Notes: generated by a model not told the origin, from the sequence alone. DNA of 30,658 nucleotides from JBLHKE01 sp047619485 (GCA_047619485.1 JBLHKE010000009.1:1-30658), one strand, 5' to 3'; counted from the stretch's first letter, positions 7,848 through 17,213 are shown. A program made the numbers and translations.

Positions 7848-10800
7848 TGCCCATAATATCTTACCTTCGAATCCTTCCGATCGTCCTGACTGCCAGCTCC
7901 CTTGCTGCGGCTCCTCTAGTGATGGACGATGGTCCGTTCAAAGGACGAGATGGCCTCGTGGCGGAGCAACTGATGGCTCCCAAGTTCCTCAACCGCCACG
8001 TCCTAGGCGTCGGTGTCGGGGCGGACGGAACCGTCTATGTCACCAAGACCGAGCGTTACAACGTCGAGGAGATCAGCATCTTGAAGTCTCCTTTCTTACA
8101 CGAGATCGACATGGGGTTCACCTCCGTAGCACAGAAGAAAAATTGGATCGAGGGGAACTACTCGGAGCGCCTCGCCAAGTCACAACGCCTGGGAGATTTT
8201 GATGGCGATGGCAAGGTCGATGCCGCCGATCTGAAAATCCGCAGCGAGCAGATCCTCACCTTGCAGGACAGCGACGGCGACGGCGATTTCGACGCTTCGA
8301 CCGTGTTCGCGGAGGGTTTCAACGATACCGTCACCGGGGTGGCGCATAGCGTGATGCCGCTCGGGAAATCCGTCTACGCGACGATCATACCGGACGTTTG
8401 GAAACTGACCGACACCACCGGGGACGGTCGCGCGGACCAGAAGGAGATTCTCGTCCACGGCTTCGCCAACCATATCGGCTACGGCAATCACGATCTGCAC
8501 GGCCTGGTGCAGGGGCTCGACGGCAAGATCTACTGGAGCATGGGCGATCGAGGGACTGATGTGATCTCGCGCGAAGGCAAGCGCTTCGCCTACCCCCACA
8601 CAGGAACGATCCTGCGATGCAATCCGGATGGAACTGATTTCGAAGTTTTTGCCAGCGGCTTGCGCAACTGCCAGGCCTTCGATTTTGACAACTACGGAAA
8701 CCTGTTTGCGATCGATCACGATGCAGATTTTCAAGGTGAGAAAGAACGCCTGGTCTACATTCCCGAAGGCTCCGATTCGGGCTGGCGTTGCTATTACCAA
8801 TATCGTCGCCTGACCGGCTATTACCGATCAGCGCCCGACGGACTTTATAGTCCATGGTTGGACGAGAAGATGTGTCTACCTTTACATGCGGGCCAGCCTT
8901 CCCATTTTCTCCCGCCGATTGAAAACAGTTGGAATGCCCCCGCCGCCTTTTCGTTCCAGCCGGGAACGGCGCTCGGTGGAAAGTACAAAGACCACTTCCT
9001 GATCGGCGGGCAGGGATCGATCCGAGCCATCAAGATGGTTCCAGACGGTGCCAGTTTCAAACGGGAGGGCGATGATCTGCTGGTGCAGGGTTTGAACCAG
9101 CAGGTGCTGTCCTCGACCGTCGCGCCCGACGGCAGCGTCTATTTCACGCTGTGGGGACCGCGGGGAGGATTGGACAGTCTGTGGAGACTGACCGACCCGC
9201 GGCCGGCCAGCGCAGATGCGATGTCCGTAAAAACAGTCCTGAGCAAGGGGCTCGCGGATCAGAGTTTGGACGAGTGCGTTGCGTTTCTCGATCACCCAGA
9301 CCGCCGCGTCCGATCGGCCGCCCAGTTCGAACTGGTGGCGCGGAAGGAAATCAAAACCCTGCGCGCCCTGGCCATCGACGAGAAGGCGCAACTCTTCCCA
9401 CGGCTGCACAGCCTGTGGGGGCTTGGTCAACTGAAGCACAGAGACAAGCAACTGCTCGCCGCGCTTTGTGCGAGTGATGACGCCGAGATCCGCGCGCAAG
9501 CTGCGCGCTGGGCCGGGGATCTATTCTTTGATCCTGACAAGCTCATGCCTCGGTTGCTCGAGGACCCTTCTGCGCGCGTGCAACTTTTCGCGGGGATTAC
9601 TTGCGGAAAACTCAAGAGCCCGGGCGCACTTGGCGCGCTCGTGTCACTGCTGGTTGCCGCGGACAATCAAATCCCCGTCCTGCGGCATGCTGGCGTGTCC
9701 GGCCTGGTCGGGGTTGCCACTCCGGACGAACTGCAGGGGTTTTCCACCCACCCTTCGGAAGCGATGCGTATTGCGGCGGTCGTCGCGCTGCGCAAATTAG
9801 GTGCGACCCGGGGGATGATGGCATTTCTAGACGACGTGTCCGAACTGGTGCAGAGCGACGCGGTGCGCGGAATCTATGACGACGCGGATCCCGCCCGATT
9901 CACCCAGCACCCCGAGGCTCTCGAAGCGGTGGCGGCGAAGCTCGACACTCCACATTCCACCTCCACCTCCACCTCCATCACCATCAGGGCTCTGGCGGCG
10001 AACCGGCGGCTGGGGACACCGACGGCCATCGGACGCATGGTCGCTTTTGTAGCGGAGCCAAATAACGCGTCGGAGCTGCGTGTGGCGGGTCTGGATATGC
10101 TCACATCTTGGGCTGAAACTCTGATCATTGACCCCGTCGATGGCCGTCATTTTCCCGTCCCCGCGCACGACCGCAAGATTCTAGAAAATGGGTTCAGCCA
10201 ACAAGCCGTCAGCGCGCTGACCGTGGACGACGACATTACGGTGGCGAAACGGGCCATCCTGATTTTTTCGAAGATGCCGCTTTCTGCCGAGAGCGTGACG
10301 CGAGCGGTGGCGCACATTCTCGATGAAAAACTCGACGAGACGGTTCGCGAGGTATGGATCGGGTGGTTGCGGCAGCAGGATCCAAAGAAATTCGTCGAGG
10401 TGTCGATCGATTGTTTGTCCGCGAAATCGGCTCTGATTCGGCAGACCGCGGCTCGAGAGCTACTCGATCTCGGGCAGGGAGTTTCAGAGGTGAAAGAGTA
10501 TTTGCTGGAGACGCTCAAGAGCCCGCCAAGCCCCAGAGAGTTTCAGAATGCGATGAAACTGTTAGCGGGTGTGCCCGAGCCCGAACCGGTGATGCGCAGC
10601 CTGGTCAAAGACCTGATCGCGGGGACCGTCGCACGGGCGGTTCAGCTGGATGTGCTCGAGGCGGCTGGACGCATGTCTAACAAGGATGAAACACTGCGAA
10701 CCTTACTGGATGCTTATAAGGCCGCAATGGCACGGCAAGGTCCACTGGCGGAATTCGATGTCGCACTTGAGGGGGGCAACGCGCGTGGCGGTAGGAACAC

Positions 10801-11185
10801 GTTCTTGAACAATGCCGCGCTGGCCTGCTCGAAGTGCCATGCGCTCAAGAACACGGATAAACAAATCGGGCCGTCACTCGGAGGGGTCGGCAAACGCAAA
10901 TCGGCAGCCTACCTATTGGAGTCGCTGATCGATCCACAGGCGGCAATCACTCCCGGATATGGCCTGGTGACACTCACGCTAAATGATGGCAGCAAAATTA
11001 CTGGGACCTTGATGGCGGAGACCGCTGAGGGACTGAGCGTGAAGCACACCGACGGCAGCGAAATGACCTATCCCCTCCCCTCGATCAAATCAAAGACCAA
11101 ACCCGTCGGACCGATGCCCGACGTGAGGGCGCTCTTGAACAAGCGACAGTTGAGGGACCTGGTCGCGTATCTCTCGTCACTCTAG
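7844..11185 (+). CDS. PVC-type membrane-bound dehydrogenase/HEAT/heme-binding protein
   Basis: A 1113-residue protein starting at ATG 7844, which overlaps the glycosidase stop by four bases. A signal peptide (MMPIISYLRILPIVLTASSL) leads to a beta-propeller dehydrogenase-like domain (about 25-450). This contains calcium-loop-like repeats DFDGDGKVDAADL, DSDGDGDFDAS and DTTGDGRADQKE, and the block LRNCQAFDFDNYGNLFAID typical of this PVC family. A long alpha-helical region of HEAT-like repeats follows (about 470-960). The C-terminus is a c-type cytochrome domain with CSKCH at 995-999 and IGPSLGGVGKR. The family is thought to oxidise sugars or alcohols in the periplasm and pass electrons to its heme. 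Neighbouring glycosidase and sulfatase genes suggest a substrate released from polysaccharide. The only oddity is a short (Ser-Thr)n repeat at about 705-711. Confidence 0.85.
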   Translation: MMPIISYLRILPIVLTASSLAAAPLVMDDGPFKGRDGLVAEQLMAPKFLNRHVLGVGVGADGTVYVTKTERYNVEEISILKSPFLHEIDMGFTSVAQKKNWIEGNYSERLAKSQRLGDFDGDGKVDAADLKIRSEQILTLQDSDGDGDFDASTVFAEGFNDTVTGVAHSVMPLGKSVYATIIPDVWKLTDTTGDGRADQKEILVHGFANHIGYGNHDLHGLVQGLDGKIYWSMGDRGTDVISREGKRFAYPHTGTILRCNPDGTDFEVFASGLRNCQAFDFDNYGNLFAIDHDADFQGEKERLVYIPEGSDSGWRCYYQYRRLTGYYRSAPDGLYSPWLDEKMCLPLHAGQPSHFLPPIENSWNAPAAFSFQPGTALGGKYKDHFLIGGQGSIRAIKMVPDGASFKREGDDLLVQGLNQQVLSSTVAPDGSVYFTLWGPRGGLDSLWRLTDPRPASADAMSVKTVLSKGLADQSLDECVAFLDHPDRRVRSAAQFELVARKEIKTLRALAIDEKAQLFPRLHSLWGLGQLKHRDKQLLAALCASDDAEIRAQAARWAGDLFFDPDKLMPRLLEDPSARVQLFAGITCGKLKSPGALGALVSLLVAADNQIPVLRHAGVSGLVGVATPDELQGFSTHPSEAMRIAAVVALRKLGATRGMMAFLDDVSELVQSDAVRGIYDDADPARFTQHPEALEAVAAKLDTPHSTSTSTSITIRALAANRRLGTPTAIGRMVAFVAEPNNASELRVAGLDMLTSWAETLIIDPVDGRHFPVPAHDRKILENGFSQQAVSALTVDDDITVAKRAILIFSKMPLSAESVTRAVAHILDEKLDETVREVWIGWLRQQDPKKFVEVSIDCLSAKSALIRQTAARELLDLGQGVSEVKEYLLETLKSPPSPREFQNAMKLLAGVPEPEPVMRSLVKDLIAGTVARAVQLDVLEAAGRMSNKDETLRTLLDAYKAAMARQGPLAEFDVALEGGNARGGRNTFLNNAALACSKCHALKNTDKQIGPSLGGVGKRKSAAYLLESLIDPQAAITPGYGLVTLTLNDGSKITGTLMAETAEGLSVKHTDGSEMTYPLPSIKSKTKPVGPMPDVRALLNKRQLRDLVAYLSSL
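9956..9978 (+). repeat. Short in-frame hexamer repeat (TCCACC) in the dehydrogenase gene
   Basis: Nearly four copies of TCCACC encode Ser-Thr repeats in the HEAT region. Because the unit is six bases, any change in copy number keeps the reading frame and only changes linker length. Confidence 0.7.
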
Positions 11186-11233
11186 GGAGAAGCGGTCGGC
11201 AGTCATCATCGGTTTACCCTACTGAAACGCTCT

Positions 11234-12892
11234 ATGAACTCATCCATGCGACATTTACCACTCCTCATCGCAGCTATGTTGGCGTCCTGTGCTGCTCTCG
11301 CAGCCGGCGCTCCCCCAAATATTGTTCTCATCCTCGCTGACGATCTGGGCATCGGAGATGTGGGCTGTTACGGGGGTGATCGCTGTCTCATCGAAACTCC
11401 GAACATCGATGCTCTCGCTGCTGGCGGATTGCGTTTCACCGATGCCCATCCGAGTGCTTCGGTGTGCGGGCCGACGCGTCGAGCCCTGATGACCGGGCGA
11501 TATCCTTGGCGCTTCGGGGCTACGGTAAATAACGGTCCTTGGGGATTCTGCGGTCCGCGTCCGAACACGGAGAGTTCGACGCTCGGCAAGCTACTGAAGA
11601 GGTCCGGATACCGGACCGGCTACGTAGGCAAATGGCATCTCGGCACGATCATGGCCACCCTCGACGGCAAGAAGCAGGGGCTGAGCAATGTCGATTTTAG
11701 CAAGCCGCTGAAATACGGGCCGGTGCAATTTGGATTTGATGAAAGCTTCATCCTACCCGGATCACTCGACATGTATCCCTACGCCTACGCGCGCGACAAT
11801 GTCTGGCAGGGAGAGATCACCGCACAGAAAGGTTGGAGCGCGTTCAATCGCGTTGGTCCTGCTGAGAAAGATTTTGAGGACCACGAGGTCTTGGAAACGT
11901 TCTACACTGAAGCGGAATCATTCATCGCGAAGCAGAAAGACGGCAGTCCGTTTTTCCTCTTCTTGGCACTCACCGCGCCGCACACGCCAACCAGCCCCGG
12001 AGTCGGATGGAAAGACAAGAGCAAGCTGGGCGTGTATGGCGATTTCGTGATGCAGGTCGACCACTCGGTCGAGCGAGTCATGAATGCGCTCAAGGCGAAG
12101 GGGCTGCACAAAAACACCCTGGTGATGTTTTCATCAGATCACGGTCCAGCCCCTTACGCAGGTAACATTCTGAAAGCGACCCCGGCGCAGATTCAGCAGC
12201 TCGAGAAGAGAGGACACTTCCCCAGCGGACCTCATCGCGGTTACAAATTTTCGGCTTATGACGGAGGTTTGCGCGTGCCGCTGATCGCCAGCTGGCCAGG
12301 TGTAATTCCTGCAGGTGACCGCTGCGACGCCCTGGTCGGCCTGAACGATTTCATGGCAACGTTCGCGGAAATCATCGACTCTGAGCTGGGCGATCATGAG
12401 GCGCCGGATTCGATCAGTTTCGCCAATCTCCTCGCCGATCCTAAAGTCGAGGGAACGCGCAAGAATCTGATCATGCAATCAGTGGTGTCCTTTGTCGTGC
12501 GTGACGGCAATTGGAAACTCTGCGTCTGCCCGGGCAGCGGCACGCCCGCCAATATGGAGAACGCTGCCGGCAACGATCCGCTGCCGGAGGTGGCGTGGCG
12601 AAAAGCACTGGATCAATACTCAGGCAGACCGAAAGAATCCGACCTTCTCAAGACACCCTTCGTGCAGCTGTTTGATCTCAGCAAGGATCCGCACGAGGAT
12701 CACAATCTCGCGGCGGGAAACCCGGAGCGGGTCGCAAAGATGGTCGCCTTGCTGCAAGATCAGATCGAGAGAGGCCGCAGCACACGCGGCCCAAGATTGA
12801 AAAACGACAAGAATGTCAGAATCGTCAACGCAAACGACAAACGCCTGCCCAGCTTCGTTCGCGAGCGCATGAAACAAAATTTAGAAAAATAA
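11234..12892 (+). CDS. Sulfatase (formylglycine-dependent type I), secreted
   Basis: A 552-residue protein with an N-terminal signal peptide (about 1-25) and the sulfatase opening PPNIVLILADDLGIGDVGCYG region, where the Asp pair at 36-37 would bind the metal. The modification motif is CGPTR (Cys78, Pro80, Arg82) followed by ALMTGRYPWR, so Cys78 should be converted to formylglycine. GYVGKWHLG and VMFSSDHGPAP are further conserved active-site blocks. Length is normal. It removes sulfate esters from a carbohydrate or other substrate outside the cytoplasm. It lies 48 bases after the dehydrogenase gene on the same strand, probably in one operon with the glycosidase. The formylglycine-generating-like protein at 18213-19058 lacks catalytic cysteines, so the real activating enzyme must be encoded elsewhere. 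Confidence 0.92.
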   Translation: MNSSMRHLPLLIAAMLASCAALAAGAPPNIVLILADDLGIGDVGCYGGDRCLIETPNIDALAAGGLRFTDAHPSASVCGPTRRALMTGRYPWRFGATVNNGPWGFCGPRPNTESSTLGKLLKRSGYRTGYVGKWHLGTIMATLDGKKQGLSNVDFSKPLKYGPVQFGFDESFILPGSLDMYPYAYARDNVWQGEITAQKGWSAFNRVGPAEKDFEDHEVLETFYTEAESFIAKQKDGSPFFLFLALTAPHTPTSPGVGWKDKSKLGVYGDFVMQVDHSVERVMNALKAKGLHKNTLVMFSSDHGPAPYAGNILKATPAQIQQLEKRGHFPSGPHRGYKFSAYDGGLRVPLIASWPGVIPAGDRCDALVGLNDFMATFAEIIDSELGDHEAPDSISFANLLADPKVEGTRKNLIMQSVVSFVVRDGNWKLCVCPGSGTPANMENAAGNDPLPEVAWRKALDQYSGRPKESDLLKTPFVQLFDLSKDPHEDHNLAAGNPERVAKMVALLQDQIERGRSTRGPRLKNDKNVRIVNANDKRLPSFVRERMKQNLEK

Positions 12893-12964
12893 CTCCATGG
12901 CGTTGTGCCAAGATCTGACTTCCTACTCCCCAGTTCCTGACTTAATGTCCCTGCCTGTAGAGTT

Positions 12965-13516
12965 CTGACCCGACACTCGACCACCAAAATCCCATCCATC
13001 TTCCTAGCCGCGCTGCTAACCACAGGAAATGCCATCGCTGCGACCGACGCACTTTTCAAGCAGCGCGTCGCCCCGTTTCTGGAGTCAAACTGCACCGATT
13101 GCCACGACGACGAGACCCAGAAGGGCAAAGTCTCGCTGCACGCAATTGGTGGCGATTTTTCCAATGGCGATACCGTCGTCGTGTGGGAGCGAGTGCTCGA
13201 GCAATTGAAGATCGGTACGATGCCGCCCGAGAAAAAAACTCAACCAACCGCCGCTTAGCGCGAGGAGATCGTCAGCTGGATCAAAGATGGGCTCACCGCG
13301 GCTGGCAAGGGATTCGAAATTGAGTCGCGCAGGCTGCTTCCGGAGTTCGGCAATCGCGTCAGTCACGAGCTTCTGTTCGACCGCTCGATCAGCACGCCGC
13401 CATTCACTCCGTCGCGACTGTGGCGCATGAGCCCGCACATTTACGGCGGCAAGAAATACCAACAGCTCGTGGCTGGCGGGATCGAAACACCTTGCGGACG
13501 CGGCTACCTCAAGTAG
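12965..13516 (+). pseudogene. PSCyt1/DUF1592-type cytochrome gene, degraded N-terminal part
   Basis: One frame from about 12965 reads TRHSTTKIPSIFLAALL (signal peptide), then ALFKQRVAPFLESNCTDCH with a CxxCH heme site, WERVLEQLKIGTMPPE, and a TAG at 13256-13258 where a Glu would be expected (TAA-stop-REEIVSWIKDG in one-letter residues). After the stop the same frame continues with FGNRVSHELLFDR and PSRLWRMSPHIY, typical of the family, then ends at TAG 13514. There is no ATG; a CTG stands at the position where the start belongs. Full-length relatives are several hundred residues longer, so the 3' part is gone. It follows the sulfatase on the same strand and seems to be the remnant of the cluster's own cytochrome gene. 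Confidence 0.8.
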
Positions 13517-13532
13517 CCGCCACAACGCGCGT

Positions 13533-13538
13533 AAGGAG
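13533..13538 (+). promoter_or_regulatory. Strong Shine-Dalgarno before an orphan start codon
   Basis: AAGGAG lies eight bases before ATG 13547. This is the best ribosome-binding site noticed in the plus-strand cluster, yet the ORF it serves stops after 21 codons. It marks a gene start whose body has been lost. Confidence 0.55.
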
Positions 13539-13546
13539 AAAATATC

Positions 13547-13612
13547 ATGCGATCAAACAAACTAGCCATGCCTACTTGCCGAAGCGGAACGAGTAGAGGT
13601 CGGCGTTTTTGA
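13547..13612 (+). pseudogene. Orphan gene start (21 codons), probable rearrangement breakpoint
   Basis: ATG 13547 reads MRSNKLA and then runs into sequence that is the antisense of the transglutaminase-like gene's 3' end, stopping at TGA 13610. Only about the first seven codons are likely original. In PVC genomes a DUF1552 gene commonly follows a DUF1592/PSCyt1 gene, so this may be its decapitated start; that identity is inference from position alone. Confidence 0.4.
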
Positions 13613-15236
13613 GTTCTAAGAGCAGGCGCACTGGCTTGCCGGCGAGTTCGCCGAGCTTGGCGCCGGATGACCAGCTGACGCTCGCGTCGATCTGGTCGGA
13701 TTTGAAAGGCACGCAATCGGCTAGCCTGACCCCCTCGATCGGCTTGGACGTCTGCCCCTCGCTCTTGTTGAACTCCCGCGCGCCGGTGTAGAGTCCGACG
13801 TTCGCGATCAACACCCGCTTATAGCGATCGTGATCCGGGCTGAGGAAAAGATCAGCATAATCATCAGCCGTGATTTTGAAGATGTAGTCACCGGTCTTGG
13901 GCGGATAGACATAGCCGCGCACGCGAGTCGCATACCGGTCGGCCTCGTTAGACGGGGCTTCGAACGATTTGAGATAAGCCAGCTTGTCCGGCTTCTTCAT
14001 GAACTGCAGCGGATCCAGATGGCCTTTGATGAGTTTCGAGACCTCGCGGCCGACGTCGATGACCTCCTGCCCGCGCGGGTTTTTGTATCGCCGATCATTC
14101 GGAGGCAGGTAGCCGCTGTCGGGCGCCTCGACGAGCGCGGCAATCCAGCGCAGGTGTTCAACTGCAGCAAACATCCCCGAGCTGCGTTCCGCCATCTTCG
14201 CAAGGAAATCTTCGCCCGACATTTTGTACTGGTCGTGGATCTTGGATACATTGAAACCGCGCCCCAGGGCCATTCGCCAACTACCATCCGCGCCACGGTA
14301 GGTGACCGCAGCGTGGGCAGACTGACCCACCCCGATCGCCGGAATGCCGAAAGACTGGTTGATGAACACGCCGAACGAGGAACGCGGCCCGCATTTTCCG
14401 CCCGCTCCCATCACCAGGCTCATGTCATTGTAGGAGACGCCGTTGGCGCCGCGGCGCCAGACCTGGCTCGCCATCCCAATGATATTCTCACCCTTCCTGA
14501 ATCCGGGCTTCCAGGTGTTGAGCGCTTCTCGGCCCCACTCCAGATCGGAGTTTGACGCGGGGGATGAAACCACGTGCGTCATCTCCCACATCGATAGTTT
14601 GTCAAAGCTCGGCATCAGCTCCCCGTCGGAATGCGCCTTGCGAAAGTGCGCGTAGCGCTCAAGGACGCTGCTATTTTCCTTGGCCTGCCCAGCGCCCCGG
14701 TTGGCGGTGCCCGGAGGACGAATGCTGCACGCTGCAGCCAATCGTGAATACAAACCTTGCCGAGATGCTTCGTCGGCGAAATAAATCTCTTTCCAGCTCT
14801 CCAGAATGCGGCCGATGTTCCAGCTGTCATCGATCCTGGCAAAGTCAGCGCTGGGCGTGAGGGTCAGCATAACCTCGTCCATGACCGCAGGCTGCGCCAG
14901 TAGCCAGCGTAGGAATTTCTGGTTCTTCGGGTCGGCCTTTGCCCAATCGCCAAGCTCGGTTCCCCACACCTTGGCAATAAAATGACGCTCGATCAGAGCG
15001 TCCATAAACGCATGGTCGCGGAGCAAGGCGCCCATGGTCTGTTTGTCGATCTGCGTCGGCACTGAGAGCAGAAGCCTTTGGGTGAGCTTGGCGAATTAGG
15101 GCTTGAAGTCGCCGGCCGCGATCGCCGCGTTGCGCTCTGCCGCATTCGGCTCCCAAGCATGCGCATGTCCTGTCACCAGTAACGACGCAATCGTGATCAG
15201 CAGTCTCACCTTGTATTTCGCCCTTAATGTCTTCAT
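13572..15236 (-). pseudogene. Transglutaminase-like protein with C-terminal PA14 domain, interrupted by TAA
   Basis: ATG 15236 starts MKTLRAKYKVRLLITIASLL, a signal peptide, and after 46 codons meets TAA (15096-15098). The same frame continues without other stops to TAG 13572, which would give 554 residues. In the full numbering, Cys282 (GGKCGPRSSFG), His308 (QSAHAAVTYR) and Asp318 (GADGSW) form a transglutaminase-like Cys-His-Asp arrangement. RVRGYVYPPKTGDYIFKIT onwards is a PA14-like beta-sandwich, which often binds carbohydrate. It would act outside the cytoplasm, perhaps on peptide or envelope cross-links. A GTG at 15062 could restart a protein without a signal peptide. It is the last gene of the minus-strand run. 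One base change (for example GAA to TAA) explains the stop, so it is either a young pseudogene or a sequence error. Confidence 0.7.
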
Positions 15237-15258
15237 AGATTCTTGTTTGGTCGGGCGG

Positions 15259-17187
15259 TCACTTTCCCATCATCTCCATGAGCAGCGGATTCATCGTGGC
15301 GTGCCACAGCTGGTAGCCTTTCCGGCTCAGGTGCACGTCGTCGCGGTACAGCGCCTCGACGGCCTTGCCATCCTTGCCAAGAAACTTCGTGCCCATGTCG
15401 AGAAATCGGACGCTCTTGCCGTCATCGAGTTTGGCGCTGAGCACATTGACAGCTTTGATCTTGTCGCCCTCGGTGCCCTTAGTGGGAAGGATGCCCAGCA
15501 GGAGGACCTGGGTCTTGGGGCATTCGCTTTTGATACGTTTCACCATGTTCTTGGTGCCGTAGGCGATCTCCTCGGCGCTATTGTCTCCCATGTTATTGAT
15601 CCCGATCAGCAGGACGACCACCCGCGGCGTGGCCTCATGCAACTCGCCGTCATCGCCCTCAAGCCGCATCAGCAGGTGCTGAATCTTGTCGCCGCCACAG
15701 CCGAAATTCACCGAGTTAAGCTTGCCGTAGTAGTCCTTGAACAGGTCGCCCGGCCACCCCTGGGTGATGGAATCACCAAGGAAACACAGATCGATATTGC
15801 CGGCCTTCCTGCGAGCGTAATTCCGCGCGTGCGTGGGCCAGAACCACCTGACACCTCCGGCCGCGGGTTTGGTCGGATCTTTTGCCGGGTCGGAGAACAC
15901 CATCGGCTCGTCTGCCGCAGCGACTTTGGGCTTCGAGGTTGTGGGATTTCTATGCTCGTCGCCAGCGGCCACGACCAAGACAGAGGAGACACATCCGTCG
16001 TTCCAGACGCCGCCAGCTTTGGCGTTTATCATGAATGCGGTTGCGCCTTTGGGGAGTGGCTTCGTTGCGATGATTTCGTTTTTTTCAATCCGACAAGGAA
16101 TGCTACTCAATGCCTGGTTTTTCCATTCTTTGGCTTTGGTGAAGCCGACGACAGCGCTCTTGAACTCACCGGTAATCGGAACATGCACCAGGCCGTCTTT
16201 TGGATCGACCCGCGGACGCCCGATCTTCGGAATCGGTTTGCCGCCATTGACCACACCGTCGGCAAATCCGCCGATCTCCCAAACCTCGTCCCAACCAAAT
16301 CCGTGTCCGTGGGGTAGAAAAGGACGGATGCACAAGCTGCTCGATCCACCGGCGATCCCTGCTGACCGGCTAAATCCGTCGAACGGGAAGACCGGCTCGT
16401 TGACTCCATTCACCCAGAGCATCGGCATCTTCGCATGCGGCAAGTGAGCCGATGGATCCCACTTGGTCAGGTATTCACGATACTGTTCGGGGCTCATCTT
16501 ATGTTTGTGGATGAAGCCACCACCGTAGACAGGGATGACAAAGGCGAATCGCGAATCGACGCCCGCCACGGCGCTCACGATCGTTCCACCCCAGGAGATG
16601 CCCGTCAGGCCGATCTTCTTCGGATTGATCTCGGGGACCTTACGCAGCAGCGAATTGGCGCGGACAACATCCGCGACGGCGTGATAGAACCACTGTTCCT
16701 TGTTCGGCAGCGCGATGTCGCCGAACCAACCGATGCGTTTGGGCCCCGCGTTTTTGTGTCCGTCGTTGGCCGGAAAGCTGCCCTCAACGCCAAAATGATT
16801 TCCGCCGGGAATATGTCCTTCCAAGTCCATCGCGATGGCCGCATAACCCTTCTTGTTCCAGTGCTTCACCCATGCTGGAAAGGCCGTGCCGCCGCCGCCG
16901 TGCGCGCACACCACTGCTGGCCAACCGCCTTCGGGTTTCTCGCCCGCCGGGGCGGCGTAGTAGGCGAAGACCCAGGTCGGCTTGCCTTTGTAGTCCGCGC
17001 CCTCGTAGAAGAATGAACGCATCCCTTTGGCGGGACGCACCTTGGTCTGGTGCACTTTCGGTTTTTCGAAGAGCGACTTGGTTTCCCAAACCAAAACTCG
17101 CTTCTTCGGCTCGGCCGCCGTCGAAGCCACGGAAATTGCGAGGCCGGCGATGAGAAGGGCACAACGATGTTGAATCGAAAATGTCAT
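15259..17187 (-). CDS. Two-domain secreted carbohydrate-esterase-like protein (alpha/beta hydrolase + SGNH)
   Basis: A 642-residue protein starting MTFSIQHRCALLIAGLAISV, a signal peptide; upstream in-frame codons overlap the preceding gene and are rejected. Domain 1 (about 30-310) is an alpha/beta hydrolase related to acetyl-xylan esterase/dienelactone hydrolase: oxyanion block VVCAHGGGG, nucleophile elbow GISWGG with Ser198, and His293 or His295 in LPHGHGFGW. A middle region (about 320-445) resembles a small beta domain. Domain 2 (about 465-640) is an SGNH/GDSL hydrolase with FLGDSITQG (Ser473), GCGGD, GINNM (Asn531) and DDVHLS (Asp616, His619), like platelet-activating-factor acetylhydrolase relatives. 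Both catalytic sets look complete. The combination suggests removal of two kinds of acyl group from a polysaccharide; the exact substrate is unknown. It lies 22 bases before the transglutaminase-like gene. Confidence 0.85.
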   Translation of the reverse strand: MTFSIQHRCALLIAGLAISVASTAAEPKKRVLVWETKSLFEKPKVHQTKVRPAKGMRSFFYEGADYKGKPTWVFAYYAAPAGEKPEGGWPAVVCAHGGGGTAFPAWVKHWNKKGYAAIAMDLEGHIPGGNHFGVEGSFPANDGHKNAGPKRIGWFGDIALPNKEQWFYHAVADVVRANSLLRKVPEINPKKIGLTGISWGGTIVSAVAGVDSRFAFVIPVYGGGFIHKHKMSPEQYREYLTKWDPSAHLPHAKMPMLWVNGVNEPVFPFDGFSRSAGIAGGSSSLCIRPFLPHGHGFGWDEVWEIGGFADGVVNGGKPIPKIGRPRVDPKDGLVHVPITGEFKSAVVGFTKAKEWKNQALSSIPCRIEKNEIIATKPLPKGATAFMINAKAGGVWNDGCVSSVLVVAAGDEHRNPTTSKPKVAAADEPMVFSDPAKDPTKPAAGGVRWFWPTHARNYARRKAGNIDLCFLGDSITQGWPGDLFKDYYGKLNSVNFGCGGDKIQHLLMRLEGDDGELHEATPRVVVLLIGINNMGDNSAEEIAYGTKNMVKRIKSECPKTQVLLLGILPTKGTEGDKIKAVNVLSAKLDDGKSVRFLDMGTKFLGKDGKAVEALYRDDVHLSRKGYQLWHATMNPLLMEMMGK

Positions 17188-17213
17188 AGTGTTGTGATGG
17201 GGATACGGAAGAC

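Noticed and set aside
4121..15098. Recoding of TAG/TAA as Glu, suggested by three in-frame stops
   Set aside because: TAG and TAA end several apparently intact genes here (for example 11185, 12892, 20454, 24714), so they serve as normal stops. Pseudogenes or errors are simpler.
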